Notes: generated by a model not told the origin, from the sequence alone. 64,000 nt of DNA from Caenicola sp034331105 (GCA_034331105.1 JAXQGB010000014.1:186001-250000); one strand, 5' to 3'; positions 8,022-16,681 are shown, counted from the first letter of the stretch. A program made the numbers and translations.

Positions 8022-8729
8022 TTAACTCTGAATTTTGGGTCTTGAGCCGAAAATACCTGTCCCCACCCTTACTATCGTACTTCCTTCTTCGATCGCAATT
8101 TCATAATCATTGCTCATCCCCATTGAGAGTTCATTGAGTGAAAGCCCCGAAACAGACCTTAAGTTATCTCTTAGGAGGCGAAGCCCTTCAAAAGCTTTTC
8201 TGATTTCCACACTATCATCCGTGTTGGGTCCTATTGTCATCAATCCTTCCACAGATAAACGCGGACAATACTGCATCACTCTTTCAAGGAGACTGGCGGC
8301 TTCCTGAGGGGCTGTTCCGCTTTTTGTCAGTTCACCGGACATGTTTATCTCAATATAAACCGGGAAACCATGATCATCAGTTTCAGACAAGATCCTGTCG
8401 AGCATACGTGCAAGATCAAGTGAATCAACAGTTTCTATCACATCAAAAACCTCAAGCGCTTTTCTTGCCTTGTTCCTCTGGAGATGCCCTATCAGGTGCC
8501 ATGGCGTCTTCTCTTCTGAGGGCCATTTGAGCCTTTTGTCAGCTGCCTCCTGGACCCTGTTTTCTCCAAGCATGTCCAGCTTAGCTGCTGCAGACAACAT
8601 ATATTCCACAGGGTGAGTTTTTGAGACCCCCATCAGCTTTATCTCCGCCGGGTCAAGGCCGCTTCGCTTTGCTGCAAACCTTATCTTTTCACGGATGTCT
8701 ATGATGTTCTGATCAACGAAATCTACCAA
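8022..8729 (-). CDS. yggS: YggS/YlmE family pyridoxal-phosphate homeostasis protein
   Basis: A 235-residue PLP-binding protein with the fold of the alanine-racemase N-domain but without a racemase C-domain. Visible motifs are LMGVSKTHP (the PLP-lysine site, ~31-39), GENRVQEA (~55-62), WHLIGHLQRNKA (~76-87), GLMTIGPN (~162-169) and LSMGMSNDYEIAIEEGSTIVRVGTGIFG (~200-228). The family buffers PLP and keeps amino-acid and keto-acid pools balanced. The start is a TTG at 8729 with GAGG 8 bp upstream, overlapping the end of the HlyD-like gene by 7 bp, which implies translational coupling. Confidence 0.95.
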   Translation of the reverse strand: MVDFVDQNIIDIREKIRFAAKRSGLDPAEIKLMGVSKTHPVEYMLSAAAKLDMLGENRVQEAADKRLKWPSEEKTPWHLIGHLQRNKARKALEVFDVIETVDSLDLARMLDRILSETDDHGFPVYIEINMSGELTKSGTAPQEAASLLERVMQYCPRLSVEGLMTIGPNTDDSVEIRKAFEGLRLLRDNLRSVSGLSLNELSMGMSNDYEIAIEEGSTIVRVGTGIFGSRPKIQS

Positions 8730-9664
8730 AGCTGTATCCTCCCCTCACGAGCAGTAGAGGCGTCTTCCACTATGGCATCTCCTACAGAGACCCCTTCAGT
8801 AATGATAAACATTTTATTGTCGACTCTCTTGCCCTTAACAGGAACAAAAACAACTCTGGAACCTCTTACCATGTATACTCCTGATCTTCCCTCAAGTTCA
8901 ATGATCGAGGTTTGCGGCACCAGCGCTCCCTCTGTCCTGCCTGCTTCTATTGTCAATGCATATTTTCTTGAAAGGACAGTTTCGGGCTGGAACCAGGGCA
9001 AAGTAATGTATAATTTTGTCTTATCGCCTGACTTGTTACTTACCCTTATGTCTGCTGCGGAAACTGTGTCTACCCCGTCCATTTTTACTCGCAGCTTTTT
9101 ACTTTTTATTTGTTTCGCCATGTTACCTAATATCTTCGAGTAACCAATAAACCTCAGTTCCTGCGGCTGCTCGATCAGCTTTCCGACCGGCTGGCCTTTT
9201 CCTACAAGCAAACCGTCTTTTAAACGATTCAATGCCCCCGGCTCAGGCAAAGGCTGGAAACCGGGCCAGATCTCAGAGTAACGCCAGGTGTGTTCTTTCC
9301 CGTCAAGTGCTGCGACGAAATATCCCTGCTGATATGCTTTTACATCAGAAGCCCTGTTTCCTGAGGTGATCCTCGCAACGACAGACCCTCTTGAAACACG
9401 AACAGGCCCGGTGCCCTGAGGATATGCAACTATGCCCTCTGAAGGAGCGGGAAGGGAAACTTCTTTCCACAGCAAAACCCCGCTGATCTTCACCAGTTCT
9501 ACATCTATCCCCGGTATAGCCCATGTTATCTCGGGGTGGAGATATTCATACCTGTCAAAATAGAGTTTAAAAGCCCAGATCCATATCACGATAACTATGA
9601 GGATCATCAGCCAATACATTGGCTTGAATCTTCTTGGTTCTTCGGGCTCAAAACGCCTTACCAT
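8723..9664 (-). CDS. HlyD-like membrane-anchored protein, function unknown
   Basis: A 313-residue protein with one N-terminal TM helix (MYWLMILIVIVIWIWAFKLYF, ~16-36) and a large extracytoplasmic part. That part has a lipoyl/barrel-sandwich look: SLPAPSEGIVAYPQGTGPVRVSRGSVVARI (~66-95), then GLLVGKGQPVGKLIEQPQELRFIGY (~150-174), and a C-terminal TEGVSVGDAIVEDA segment as in efflux adaptor proteins. Unlike real adaptors it has no long coiled-coil hairpin and no neighbouring pump. It overlaps yggS and lies downstream of the HAD gene. Similar single HlyD-like proteins occur beside yggS/sepF in clostridia (from memory). Role unknown. Confidence 0.7.
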   Translation of the reverse strand: MVRRFEPEEPRRFKPMYWLMILIVIVIWIWAFKLYFDRYEYLHPEITWAIPGIDVELVKISGVLLWKEVSLPAPSEGIVAYPQGTGPVRVSRGSVVARITSGNRASDVKAYQQGYFVAALDGKEHTWRYSEIWPGFQPLPEPGALNRLKDGLLVGKGQPVGKLIEQPQELRFIGYSKILGNMAKQIKSKKLRVKMDGVDTVSAADIRVSNKSGDKTKLYITLPWFQPETVLSRKYALTIEAGRTEGALVPQTSIIELEGRSGVYMVRGSRVVFVPVKGKRVDNKMFIITEGVSVGDAIVEDASTAREGRIQLW

Positions 9665-9679
9665 CGATTATACCTTCTG

Positions 9680-10324
9680 TCACTCAACAATTAGCAACGG
9701 GATCTCTCCGAGGTCGTCCTTGACCTCCCATGCTCCGGCTTCACACAAAGCTCTTTTGTCAAAATTACCGGTAGTCATGCCTATCCCTCTGCAGCCGGCA
9801 GCCACTGTCGTCATCATGTCTATGTCTGTATCGCCGACATAAAGTCCTTCTGACGGCAATACTCCGAGAATTTCAAATCCTTTGATCAGGGAGTCAGGCT
9901 CCGGTTTAGCCCGCTCAACATCTTCCAGACCGACCACCACATCAAGCATAGGAGTGAGTCCCATAAATTCAACAGGCCTTTTTGCGAACCGGCGGTTCGA
10001 TACTACTCCGACCTTTATATCCATCCCACGCAGCTTTTCAAGAGTGCTCAGTGTATTTGGGAAAAATTTCAGCCTGGCCTGCTCTTCTTCTCTGTAGTTT
10101 GCCCTGTAAAAATCCACCCATTCCTGTCGAAAATCTCCCCAGAACATCCTCCAGCTGTCCTCTATCGTCAGCCCTATAGCCGAAAGGACTTTTTCTCTTG
10201 AGATCTGATCAAAACCGAGATGACCGGCAAGTAAGTTGGTACAGTGGTGTATTGCATAGCTGCTGTCGACAAGTGTCATGTCAAAATCAAACAGTACGGC
10301 TTTGATCTTTTTTGTGCATATCAT
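9680..10324 (-). CDS. HAD-superfamily hydrolase, phosphoglycolate-phosphatase-like
   Basis: A 214-residue HAD phosphatase with an alpha-helical cap. Motif I is DFDMTLVDSS (nucleophile Asp ~13, acid Asp ~15), motif II VVSNRRF (~109-115), motif III the Lys of RAKPEPDS (~139-146), and motif IV YVGDTDIDMMTTVAAG (~162-177). The usual Gly/Asn of motif I is Met here (DxDMT), which is tolerated in this subfamily. The substrate is probably a small phosphorylated metabolite such as 2-phosphoglycolate, but this cannot be fixed from sequence. Its ATG overlaps the stop codon of the upstream methyltransferase gene (TAATG). Confidence 0.88.
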   Translation of the reverse strand: MICTKKIKAVLFDFDMTLVDSSYAIHHCTNLLAGHLGFDQISREKVLSAIGLTIEDSWRMFWGDFRQEWVDFYRANYREEEQARLKFFPNTLSTLEKLRGMDIKVGVVSNRRFAKRPVEFMGLTPMLDVVVGLEDVERAKPEPDSLIKGFEILGVLPSEGLYVGDTDIDMMTTVAAGCRGIGMTTGNFDKRALCEAGAWEVKDDLGEIPLLIVE

Positions 10325-11520
10325 TAAGACTGGACCCCCATAACGAAACCTTTGAGATAGTCTGTTTCAGGTACTGCGGAAAGAGCCGGATGATCAAAAG
10401 GCTGATGTATTTCCAACGCAATACGGCATGAGACCCCTGCATCGATCGAGGCTTCGTTGAGTACAGAAAGAAGCATTTCTCTTGTAAAAGCATGGCTGCA
10501 AGAAAGGAAGACAAGATATCCGCCATCTTTGATCCGATTAAGTCCCCTGATGGCAAGCTCCTTATATCCACGACGCGCCGAATCCACCTGCCCTTTGGCT
10601 GGTGAGAAGGGCGGCGGGTCCATAATTACTACGTCGAATCTCTCCCTGTCGCTGTCCATCTTCCTCATGATGTCGAATGCGTTCCCGCATATCCACTCCA
10701 TCTTTTTGGGAAGACCGTTGATCTCGAGGTTTTTCCTTGCGATCTCTATTGCTGATTGTGACTGTTCTACTGCCACGACCTCAGAGGCTCCGGCGGCAAG
10801 TGCGTGAAGCCCGAAATGCCCCTGATAGCTGAAACAGTCCAGCACCTTGGCTCCTTTGAAAAGAGGCGCTATCATATCGGGAATATTTTTAACATCCAGA
10901 TATGCCCCTGTTTTTTGTCCCTTTTCAATGTCTACGAGTTCATAAATGGATCCCATTTTTATCTTGAGCGGTTCCTTAGGGATCTCCCCAAGGAGAGCCC
11001 TTACCTCTTTGGGTATCCCCTCTTTTTCGAGATGTTTGGTCTCGTTGCGAAGAACTATCGCAGATAGTTTGCGGACCTTCCTGAAAACATCCGCGACCTT
11101 GTCGATGTGCCTGTACCATCCGGCAGCTGATATTTGAAGAGATAATACATCACCGTAGAGATCCGCAACTATCCCCGGCAGGCCATCGGCTTCCCCATGA
11201 ACCCACCTGAAAGCTTCTTCTCCCTGGTACCATGTCTTGCGCCAGTTTAGCGCTGATGTCAGCCTTTCCCTCAAAAGCCCCATCTGGTCAGGCTCTTTGG
11301 TTCCGTAAGTCAGGACACGTATAGAAAGGGCGCTCTCGCTCCAAAGGCCCCAGCCTTTGATCGAACCTGCCCTGTCAGTAAAAGCGATCAGGTCTCCCTG
11401 TTCGCACTGGGGAACCTGTCTGAGATTGCCTCTGAATATCCATGGGTGCATCATCCTGACCCTCTCAAGACCCGATTCGTCAAGGACAGCCCTTCTTGCA
11501 AGTCTTTTTTCTGAAGGCAC
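10324..11520 (-). CDS. RlmI-like class I SAM-dependent rRNA (cytosine-C5) methyltransferase
   Basis: A 398-residue protein. It has an N-terminal PUA-like RNA-binding domain (~1-75, HPWIFRGNL), a linker with the active-site-region WYQGEEAFRWVHGEADGLPGIV motif, and a Rossmann methyltransferase domain. The SAM site reads VLDCFSYQGHFGLHALAAGA (~222-241) and the catalytic loop MDPPPFSPAK (~297-306). This architecture is that of RlmI/YccW, which methylates C1962 of 23S rRNA. The start is GTG, overlapping the folE2 stop codon (TAGTG). The exact target base is inferred from the family. Confidence 0.88.
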   Translation of the reverse strand: MPSEKRLARRAVLDESGLERVRMMHPWIFRGNLRQVPQCEQGDLIAFTDRAGSIKGWGLWSESALSIRVLTYGTKEPDQMGLLRERLTSALNWRKTWYQGEEAFRWVHGEADGLPGIVADLYGDVLSLQISAAGWYRHIDKVADVFRKVRKLSAIVLRNETKHLEKEGIPKEVRALLGEIPKEPLKIKMGSIYELVDIEKGQKTGAYLDVKNIPDMIAPLFKGAKVLDCFSYQGHFGLHALAAGASEVVAVEQSQSAIEIARKNLEINGLPKKMEWICGNAFDIMRKMDSDRERFDVVIMDPPPFSPAKGQVDSARRGYKELAIRGLNRIKDGGYLVFLSCSHAFTREMLLSVLNEASIDAGVSCRIALEIHQPFDHPALSAVPETDYLKGFVMGVQS

Positions 11521-12293
11521 TAAATTTTGCTCCTCTCTACACTGGCGAAAGCATCATGATTATGTATGCTTTCGTGGCTTGTCACAGAAACGCTGTACCA
11601 TGTTATTCTGTGATCCTTTTCCATCGCGATTGATAGTTCACGGACCGAATCCTCCACAAAACGGGGATTGGCATAGGCTTTTTCTGTTACCGCTTTTTCG
11701 TCCTCACGTTTAAGTATACTGTAGACCGGAGCAGAAGCACACTGATCCGCCACCTCGGCAAGTTCTTCGATCCAGACAAAAGTCTTCATCCTTACAGAGA
11801 TCTTTGCATGTGCTCTTTGGTTGTGCGCTCCTCTGTCCGATATTTCTTTTGAACATGGACACAATGTCTGGATAGGAGCTGTAAGTTCAGTTATTAGGTC
11901 AAACTTGCGACCCTTAAGTTCCGCGAAAAAACGGACATCATATCTCATCCGTCCCAGTGCCCCGCTGACAGGAGCTTTTTTTGTAATAAAATAGGGAAAT
12001 TCAAAATAAGCATGGGCTTCATCCGCATCAAGCCTTTTCTGAAGCATTTTAAGAAGATTCTCCATGTTGTGGAATGTTACCTGATTTTCCTGTTCGCCCA
12101 GCACTTCAATAAACCTGCTCATGTGTGTTCCCCTGTAATCTCGTGGCAGAAATACAGAGAGGCTCACATTCGCAACAGTATCCTGGATACCGTTTGAACG
12201 GTCAAGGACCTGTATCGGCCAGGAGAGGCCTTTTATACCTACTTTGTCTATCGCAATATTCCTCTGATCCTGCTCACTCTGAACATCACGCAC
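11520..12293 (-). CDS. folE2: GTP cyclohydrolase FolE2 (type IB)
   Basis: A 257-residue enzyme that converts GTP to 7,8-dihydroneopterin triphosphate, the first step of both folate and queuosine synthesis. Family features include the ALGRMRYD segment, LITELTAPIQTLCPCSKEISDRGAHNQRAH with the metal-binding Cys and the SD-x-GAHNQR motif, and the C-terminal SHESIHNHDAFASVE block. Type IB enzymes work with metals other than zinc. GTG 12293 is chosen as start because GGAGG precedes it by 10 bp. It starts 3 bp after queD, so the two are an operon. Confidence 0.95.
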   Translation of the reverse strand: MRDVQSEQDQRNIAIDKVGIKGLSWPIQVLDRSNGIQDTVANVSLSVFLPRDYRGTHMSRFIEVLGEQENQVTFHNMENLLKMLQKRLDADEAHAYFEFPYFITKKAPVSGALGRMRYDVRFFAELKGRKFDLITELTAPIQTLCPCSKEISDRGAHNQRAHAKISVRMKTFVWIEELAEVADQCASAPVYSILKREDEKAVTEKAYANPRFVEDSVRELSIAMEKDHRITWYSVSVTSHESIHNHDAFASVERSKI

Positions 12294-12295
12294 AA

Positions 12296-12658
12296 TTAGA
12301 CATCCTCCCTGCGGCAAATCACAGATGAGCTTTCTGTCTCCCAGACCCTGACCTCATATAGCTCGCAGTTATCGCGTTTTAGCGGCTTGTCCAGTATATC
12401 AAATATCCACCGGGCAATATACTCTGCCGTAGGCTGAGGAAGAATGTCATTGATGTAAGCATGGTCCAGCTTTGATAAGACAAGCTCTGAAACAGACTTT
12501 TTCAGCTCGACAAAATCAAACACCATGCCTTCGTCATCAGGCTCTCCCTGAAGAACTACAGCAAGCCTGTATGTATGGCCGTGGAGGTTCTCGCATTTTC
12601 CATGATAGTTTATTAGATTGTGGGCTGCGTCAAATTTGAATTCCCTGCAAAGAAACAT
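12296..12658 (-). CDS. queD: 6-pyruvoyl-tetrahydropterin synthase family (QueD; carries dual PTPS-I/III motif)
   Basis: A 120-residue T-fold enzyme. Zinc ligands are the His of FDAAHN (~9-14) and the HGH of CENLHGH (~22-28); the C-terminal WETESSSVIC block is typical. QueD (PTPS-I) uses CxxxHGH and makes 6-carboxy-tetrahydropterin for queuosine. PTPS-III uses ExxHGH and makes 6-hydroxymethyl-dihydropterin from dihydroneopterin triphosphate, bypassing FolB. This protein shows both at once (C-E-N-L-H-G-H), so it may serve queuosine and folate. ATG 12658 is chosen over the upstream TTG because GAGGTG lies 8 bp ahead. First gene of the operon with folE2. Confidence 0.93.
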   Translation of the reverse strand: MFLCREFKFDAAHNLINYHGKCENLHGHTYRLAVVLQGEPDDEGMVFDFVELKKSVSELVLSKLDHAYINDILPQPTAEYIARWIFDILDKPLKRDNCELYEVRVWETESSSVICRREDV

Positions 12659-12699
12659 CTGAGATACACCTCGCAAATCATCAAAAACCTTCTGATAGA

Positions 12700-12729
12700 T
12701 TGTACCACTGCTTTAATAGATGATATACT
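12700..12729 (+). promoter_or_regulatory. Predicted promoter of the aldolase/flavoprotein operon
   Basis: TTGTAC (12700-12705), an 18-bp spacer and TATACT (12724-12729) lie 28 bp upstream of the GTG start at 12757. The divergent queD promoter must lie in the same 98-bp gap but is not distinct. Confidence 0.45.
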
Positions 12730-12756
12730 CTATCAAACGAAAAGGGGGCATTGCAA

Positions 12757-13656
12757 GTGAAAATAACAGGCATTTTCGCACCCGTCCCTACGCCCTTCGC
12801 ATCGGACGGATCGCTTGACATAGAAGCGTGGAGAATCAACTTAAGGATATGGAAAGAGTCTGCACTGGACGGTATCGTAATATGTGGATCTAATGGGGAA
12901 ATGCCTTTTGTGACCCAAGAGGAACGTGTTGCATTAACTGAGATAGCCGCGGAAGAAGCTGAAGGCAAGCTCATGCTTATGGCCGGAGCACACTTCCCCT
13001 CAACTCGTGAAACTATTTCGTGCGCAAAGGCTCTCGCAGCTGCCGGCGCAGGATCACTTCTGCTGCTCCCCCCGCACTACTTTAAAGGGAATCAGACAGC
13101 AATATTAAATTATTTTACTGAAGTTGCCGATAATTCCCCGGTCCCGATATTTCTTTACAACATGCCGGCAAATACCGGGGTCGACATGGAGACAGAAACG
13201 ATGATAGCAGCTTCGCTACATCCTAATATCAAGGGGATAAAAGACACCTCAGGAAACATGACTAAGCTGGGATACCTTGCCGCAGCCGCTCCTGAAGGTT
13301 TTTCAGTTTTCGGAGGCACAGGCAACTGGTTCCTTGCAGCCCTTTCAATGGGTGCCTGCGGAGGCACGATGGCTGCATCTATCCTATATCCCAACACATG
13401 CAGAAAAATATACACCTCCTTCCATGAAAACAACTTGAAAGAGGCAATGGAGCTGCAGGCTAAGCTCCTGCCGGTAAGTGATGCGCTGACTCGCAGATTC
13501 GGCGTACCTGGACTTAAGGCAGCGCTTGACAGCAAGGGCATGAAAGGCGGCCCCTGCAGATCGCCGCTGCTCCCTGTATCTGAAGAAGTAAAAAAAGAGA
13601 TCATTAAGATACTGGATAATTCCGGTCTGGATAAATATGAGACATGGAGAGGTTAA
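12757..13656 (+). CDS. Dihydrodipicolinate synthase family aldolase (HOGA-like)
   Basis: A 299-residue (beta/alpha)8 class I aldolase. The Schiff-base lysine is in GIKDTSGN (~161-168) and the catalytic Tyr in FLYNMPANTG (~132-141). The substrate loop reads GSNGEMPFVTQEER, which resembles 4-hydroxy-2-oxoglutarate aldolase (GSNGEFPFLT) rather than the GTTGE signature of DapA. It is therefore probably a keto-acid aldolase/lyase and not the lysine-pathway enzyme. GTG 12757 is chosen over the TTG two codons upstream because GGGGG lies 8 bp ahead. It is followed 29 bp later by a flavoprotein gene in the same direction. Confidence 0.85.
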   Translation: MKITGIFAPVPTPFASDGSLDIEAWRINLRIWKESALDGIVICGSNGEMPFVTQEERVALTEIAAEEAEGKLMLMAGAHFPSTRETISCAKALAAAGAGSLLLLPPHYFKGNQTAILNYFTEVADNSPVPIFLYNMPANTGVDMETETMIAASLHPNIKGIKDTSGNMTKLGYLAAAAPEGFSVFGGTGNWFLAALSMGACGGTMAASILYPNTCRKIYTSFHENNLKEAMELQAKLLPVSDALTRRFGVPGLKAALDSKGMKGGPCRSPLLPVSEEVKKEIIKILDNSGLDKYETWRG

Positions 13657-13685
13657 TTTTTAATATTTTATAAGGAGGTCCGGAA

Positions 13686-14249
13686 ATGGAAGATAAAAAA
13701 GTTCTCACCCTGCTTCTGGGAAGTCCCAGAATCGGAGGCAACACAGAAAAGTTAGCTGACGCCCTGGCGGAGGGAGCCGCTGAAAAAGGTTATGAAGTCA
13801 AAAAAGTCCATCTTGCGGCTTTAACACTCAAAGGATGTCTCGATTGCAGAAAGTGCTGGAGCACAGGCAAGCCCTGCATACAAAACGACGACATGGATCA
13901 GGTCTACCCTGATATAGAGGCGGCCTCTGTTATAGCATTTGTTTCCCCTCTATATTTTTATTCCTGGACCTCACAGATCAAGCCAGTGTGGGACAGGCTC
14001 CTGCCCTACTACATGCCCGGAGCGCTACGCACAACTCCGTCCAAAAAAGCGATACTACTGGCAGCAGCCGGTGATACGGAAGAGCGTGTATTCGACGGAA
14101 TGCGTGCTTCGTTCAAGCTTGCGACCAATTTTCTGGGATGGGAAGTCTTAGGTGAAGTATGCGCGCCTGACATCTACTCAAGGGGAGATGTCGAAGCAAA
14201 AGGGGTCAGCTATATCAAAATGGCAAAAGACCTCGGCCTCACTCTTTAG
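13686..14249 (+). CDS. Flavodoxin-fold NAD(P)H-dependent oxidoreductase / iron-sulfur flavoprotein-like
   Basis: A 187-residue FMN-binding protein. The phosphate loop LLGSPRIGGNTEKLAD (~7-22) and the flavin site FVSPLYFYSWTSQIKPVWDR (~86-105) are those of the NADPH-dependent FMN reductase/ISF family. CLDCRKCWSTGKPC (~52-65) contains four cysteines in a compact array; in iron-sulfur flavoproteins such a cluster binds 4Fe-4S, so an electron-transfer role is plausible. AAGGAGG lies 8 bp upstream of the ATG. It is the second and last gene of the two-gene plus-strand island. Confidence 0.88.
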   Translation: MEDKKVLTLLLGSPRIGGNTEKLADALAEGAAEKGYEVKKVHLAALTLKGCLDCRKCWSTGKPCIQNDDMDQVYPDIEAASVIAFVSPLYFYSWTSQIKPVWDRLLPYYMPGALRTTPSKKAILLAAAGDTEERVFDGMRASFKLATNFLGWEVLGEVCAPDIYSRGDVEAKGVSYIKMAKDLGLTL

Positions 14250-14273
14250 CACATATATTTAACACGACCAATT

Positions 14274-14324
14274 AAAAACTGGTTAGGATTGAGACCTTTA
14301 TGTCTCGATTCTGACCAGTTTTTT
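14274..14324. terminator. Bidirectional terminator between convergent genes
   Basis: AAAAACTGGT (14274-14283) pairs with ACCAGTTTTT (14314-14323), with an inner GAGAC/GTCTC stem. T-runs flank both sides. It ends the plus-strand flavoprotein operon and overlaps the stop codon of the minus-strand glycosyltransferase gene. Confidence 0.8.
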
Positions 14325-15396
14325 ACGATATTTTTATGAACTTACTGTATATTTCTATGTGCCTGTTGGCGATCTCTTCCACACTAAATTTGTACGCAAC
14401 TCTATCCATTCCTGTTTTTGCAATTCGCACTCTGTAATTCTCATCTTCCAGAAGAATTTTAAGTTTATCCGCTATATCTTTACAGGAATCGACCTCAACA
14501 AGGCAACCATTGATACCATCTTCGATTATGTCTATCGGTCCTCCTGCTTTGGTCGCAACAGAAGCCAACCCTGATGCCATTGCCTCTATCAATACTATCC
14601 CAAATGGTTCCGGTTCCTTTGAAGGAAGGACAAAAATATCAGATGCCCACAAGTAAGGACGTATATCTTGAACAAAACCCGGCATGATCACCTTTTTTTC
14701 TATCCCTAAAGATCTTATCAGGCCACAAAGCTTATTTTTTTCTTCCCCATCACCCAAAAGCAGTAATTTTACGTTTTGCTGAGAATTATCTGATAAAAGT
14801 TTATAGGCTTTGATAAGGTTGTCGAAACCTTTCCAGTCTACAAATCTGCCGGCTCCTAGAATAATTTTTTCATCCGGCAGGATACCAAGTCTGTTCCTAG
14901 TATTCTCGGACTCGTTACTGTTAAATGAATACAATTTTGAATCTACAGGATTAAAAATAGTAGTGATCTTACTGGCAGGAAAACCAAGTCCCTCCATATG
15001 TGACCTGACGGACTCGGAACAAGTTAATAAGAAATCAGCGTCTTTATGATAGTGTGCCTTGGGAAATTTATCGACAGTCTGTACTACCGGGATCCCGGCA
15101 CGTTTGCCCCAATATCCGGCTATTCTTGCCGCAGATGAAAGTCTTGTATGAATAACATCCGGAGAAAAATCTGCAATGATTTTTCTAAGCTTAGTGCCTG
15201 TTTGGGGCAGCCAGGAGACAGGTATGTCAAAGGTCTCATGAGGTAAATTTTCTTCTTTCAACCTTTCCGCCAGAGTTCCTCCACTTTTACAAATAACATG
15301 ATTCTGAATTTTCTTTCTGCTGAACTCTTTGATCAACTGGATCCAAGTCTCACCCCAAGCGAGATGATTCTCGTCAACATAGTGCAGGATCTTCAC
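14323..15396 (-). CDS. Glycosyltransferase family 4 (GT-B fold)
   Basis: A 357-residue GT-B enzyme for surface-polysaccharide assembly. The acceptor-side N-domain includes PDVIHTRLSSAARIAGYWGKRAGIP (~80-104). The nucleotide-sugar site is in the C-domain: ILGAGRFVDWKGFDNLIKA (~178-196), LLLGDGEEKNKL, and the EX7E motif E-P-E-P-F-G-I-V-L-I-E-A (~270-282). GTG 15396 is preferred over GTG 15405 because AAGGG lies 8 bp upstream. The gene overlaps the end of the O-antigen ligase-like gene by 23 bp, so the pair is translationally coupled. Sugar and acceptor are unknown. Base composition is AT-richer than the surrounding core genes. Confidence 0.9.
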   Translation of the reverse strand: MKILHYVDENHLAWGETWIQLIKEFSRKKIQNHVICKSGGTLAERLKEENLPHETFDIPVSWLPQTGTKLRKIIADFSPDVIHTRLSSAARIAGYWGKRAGIPVVQTVDKFPKAHYHKDADFLLTCSESVRSHMEGLGFPASKITTIFNPVDSKLYSFNSNESENTRNRLGILPDEKIILGAGRFVDWKGFDNLIKAYKLLSDNSQQNVKLLLLGDGEEKNKLCGLIRSLGIEKKVIMPGFVQDIRPYLWASDIFVLPSKEPEPFGIVLIEAMASGLASVATKAGGPIDIIEDGINGCLVEVDSCKDIADKLKILLEDENYRVRIAKTGMDRVAYKFSVEEIANRHIEIYSKFIKIS

Positions 15397-16681
15397 TTTT
15401 ATCACCCTTATCTGAGTTTTGATCAGATCCCGGCATTACAAGCAGCAAACCCCAACAAGCCCAAAAAAATACACTTACATCTCTTCTTGCTTCAAAAACG
15501 TCACCGTTGGTCCCGTATATAGCCATTGAGACCATCAATATAAAACAAATAAGAAACCATGGAACGTCTCCGGAATTAATCGCATCATACTTTAGTCCTG
15601 ACCAAGATTTTTTCATTGACAGTACAAAGGCGATCATAAAAAACAACAATGCCGGGAAGCCGCTGGAATATAATATTGAAAGGTACATGCTATGTGGGTG
15701 AATTATTGGATCCAACCATTTTTGATGCAGAATGCCTTCCATGTTATTGCGCTGTTCACTAAAAACTTTTCCAAAAGTTGCCCAGCCGCTTCCCATAAAG
15801 GGATGTATTTTCGCCATGAATATGGATGCCTTCCATGTATCGGTCCTATTGTTGGTAAGGGCATCAAAATCATTGAACGACATCATTTGTTCGAGTTCTC
15901 TTTTAAAGGAAACAGAAGGACCGTTGTCGAAGGCAGAGATAAGAATAGAGAAGGCTAAGATCGAGGCCGCTATCAATATTACGACAGATCTTATCTTCAA
16001 TTTTTTCGATGCTGCCGCATAAAACATGAAAATAATTATCTGCACAAAAGCACTGATCCATCCTCCGGAAGAAAAAGAAAAGATTATAAACAAAAGGCTT
16101 GTAATGCATAGTATGTATTTTATTGCAATATTTTTTTCAAAAAACCAAAAAGCATAACAAAAGAAAAATGGCATCGTGAGCAATGAATAAAGGGCTACAG
16201 CATTACCGTTGTCAAGGGAAGAATTCCAGCCCAGTATAAAAAAATATGGCCTGAACATAACGTCAAAACAAAAGATAAGGTTAACTGCCACTACTGCAAG
16301 TCCAAAAACCTTTCGCTTTTCTGAGGTATCGATAAGCCGCATGGCAAGATAAAGGCCTGTCATAAATTCAAGGGGTATTGACGCCCCCTTACCCCAGGTA
16401 TAAAAACTGTCGACATAAGGGAAATGAGCGAACATTGACCACAACAAAAAGAAAAGAAGAAAACAGATGATCTTTCTGCTTTCCGGCTTCAGCTTTATTG
16501 AAAGAGGTGCATTATATCTTATCCTTCCGTAGGCTAGACAGATCAAGGCCAATACCCAGCCAAGATAGTGAATTACCGGGCCGAATGCAGTCATGGCAAC
16601 TCCCAATACGTAAGCCCAATAAGCAAATGCTTCATGCGTTAACAAAGGGAAACGCTTACCAAAAAGTGATAGGTTGTTCAT
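15374..16681 (-). CDS. O-antigen ligase/polymerase family protein (Wzy_C)
   Basis: A 435-residue inner-membrane protein with about ten or more TM segments. A large periplasmic loop holds the family signature: WKASIFMAKIHPFMGSGWATF (~278-298) and IIHPHSMYLSILYSSGFPALLFF (~324-346), as in WaaL/Wzy-type enzymes that move undecaprenyl-linked glycans. ATG 16681 follows GGGAG. It is coupled to the GT4 gene downstream. Whether it polymerises or ligates cannot be decided from sequence. The region is AT-rich, hinting at horizontal exchange of the polysaccharide block. Confidence 0.85.
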   Translation of the reverse strand: MNNLSLFGKRFPLLTHEAFAYWAYVLGVAMTAFGPVIHYLGWVLALICLAYGRIRYNAPLSIKLKPESRKIICFLLFFLLWSMFAHFPYVDSFYTWGKGASIPLEFMTGLYLAMRLIDTSEKRKVFGLAVVAVNLIFCFDVMFRPYFFILGWNSSLDNGNAVALYSLLTMPFFFCYAFWFFEKNIAIKYILCITSLLFIIFSFSSGGWISAFVQIIIFMFYAAASKKLKIRSVVILIAASILAFSILISAFDNGPSVSFKRELEQMMSFNDFDALTNNRTDTWKASIFMAKIHPFMGSGWATFGKVFSEQRNNMEGILHQKWLDPIIHPHSMYLSILYSSGFPALLFFMIAFVLSMKKSWSGLKYDAINSGDVPWFLICFILMVSMAIYGTNGDVFEARRDVSVFFWACWGLLLVMPGSDQNSDKGDKSEDPALC

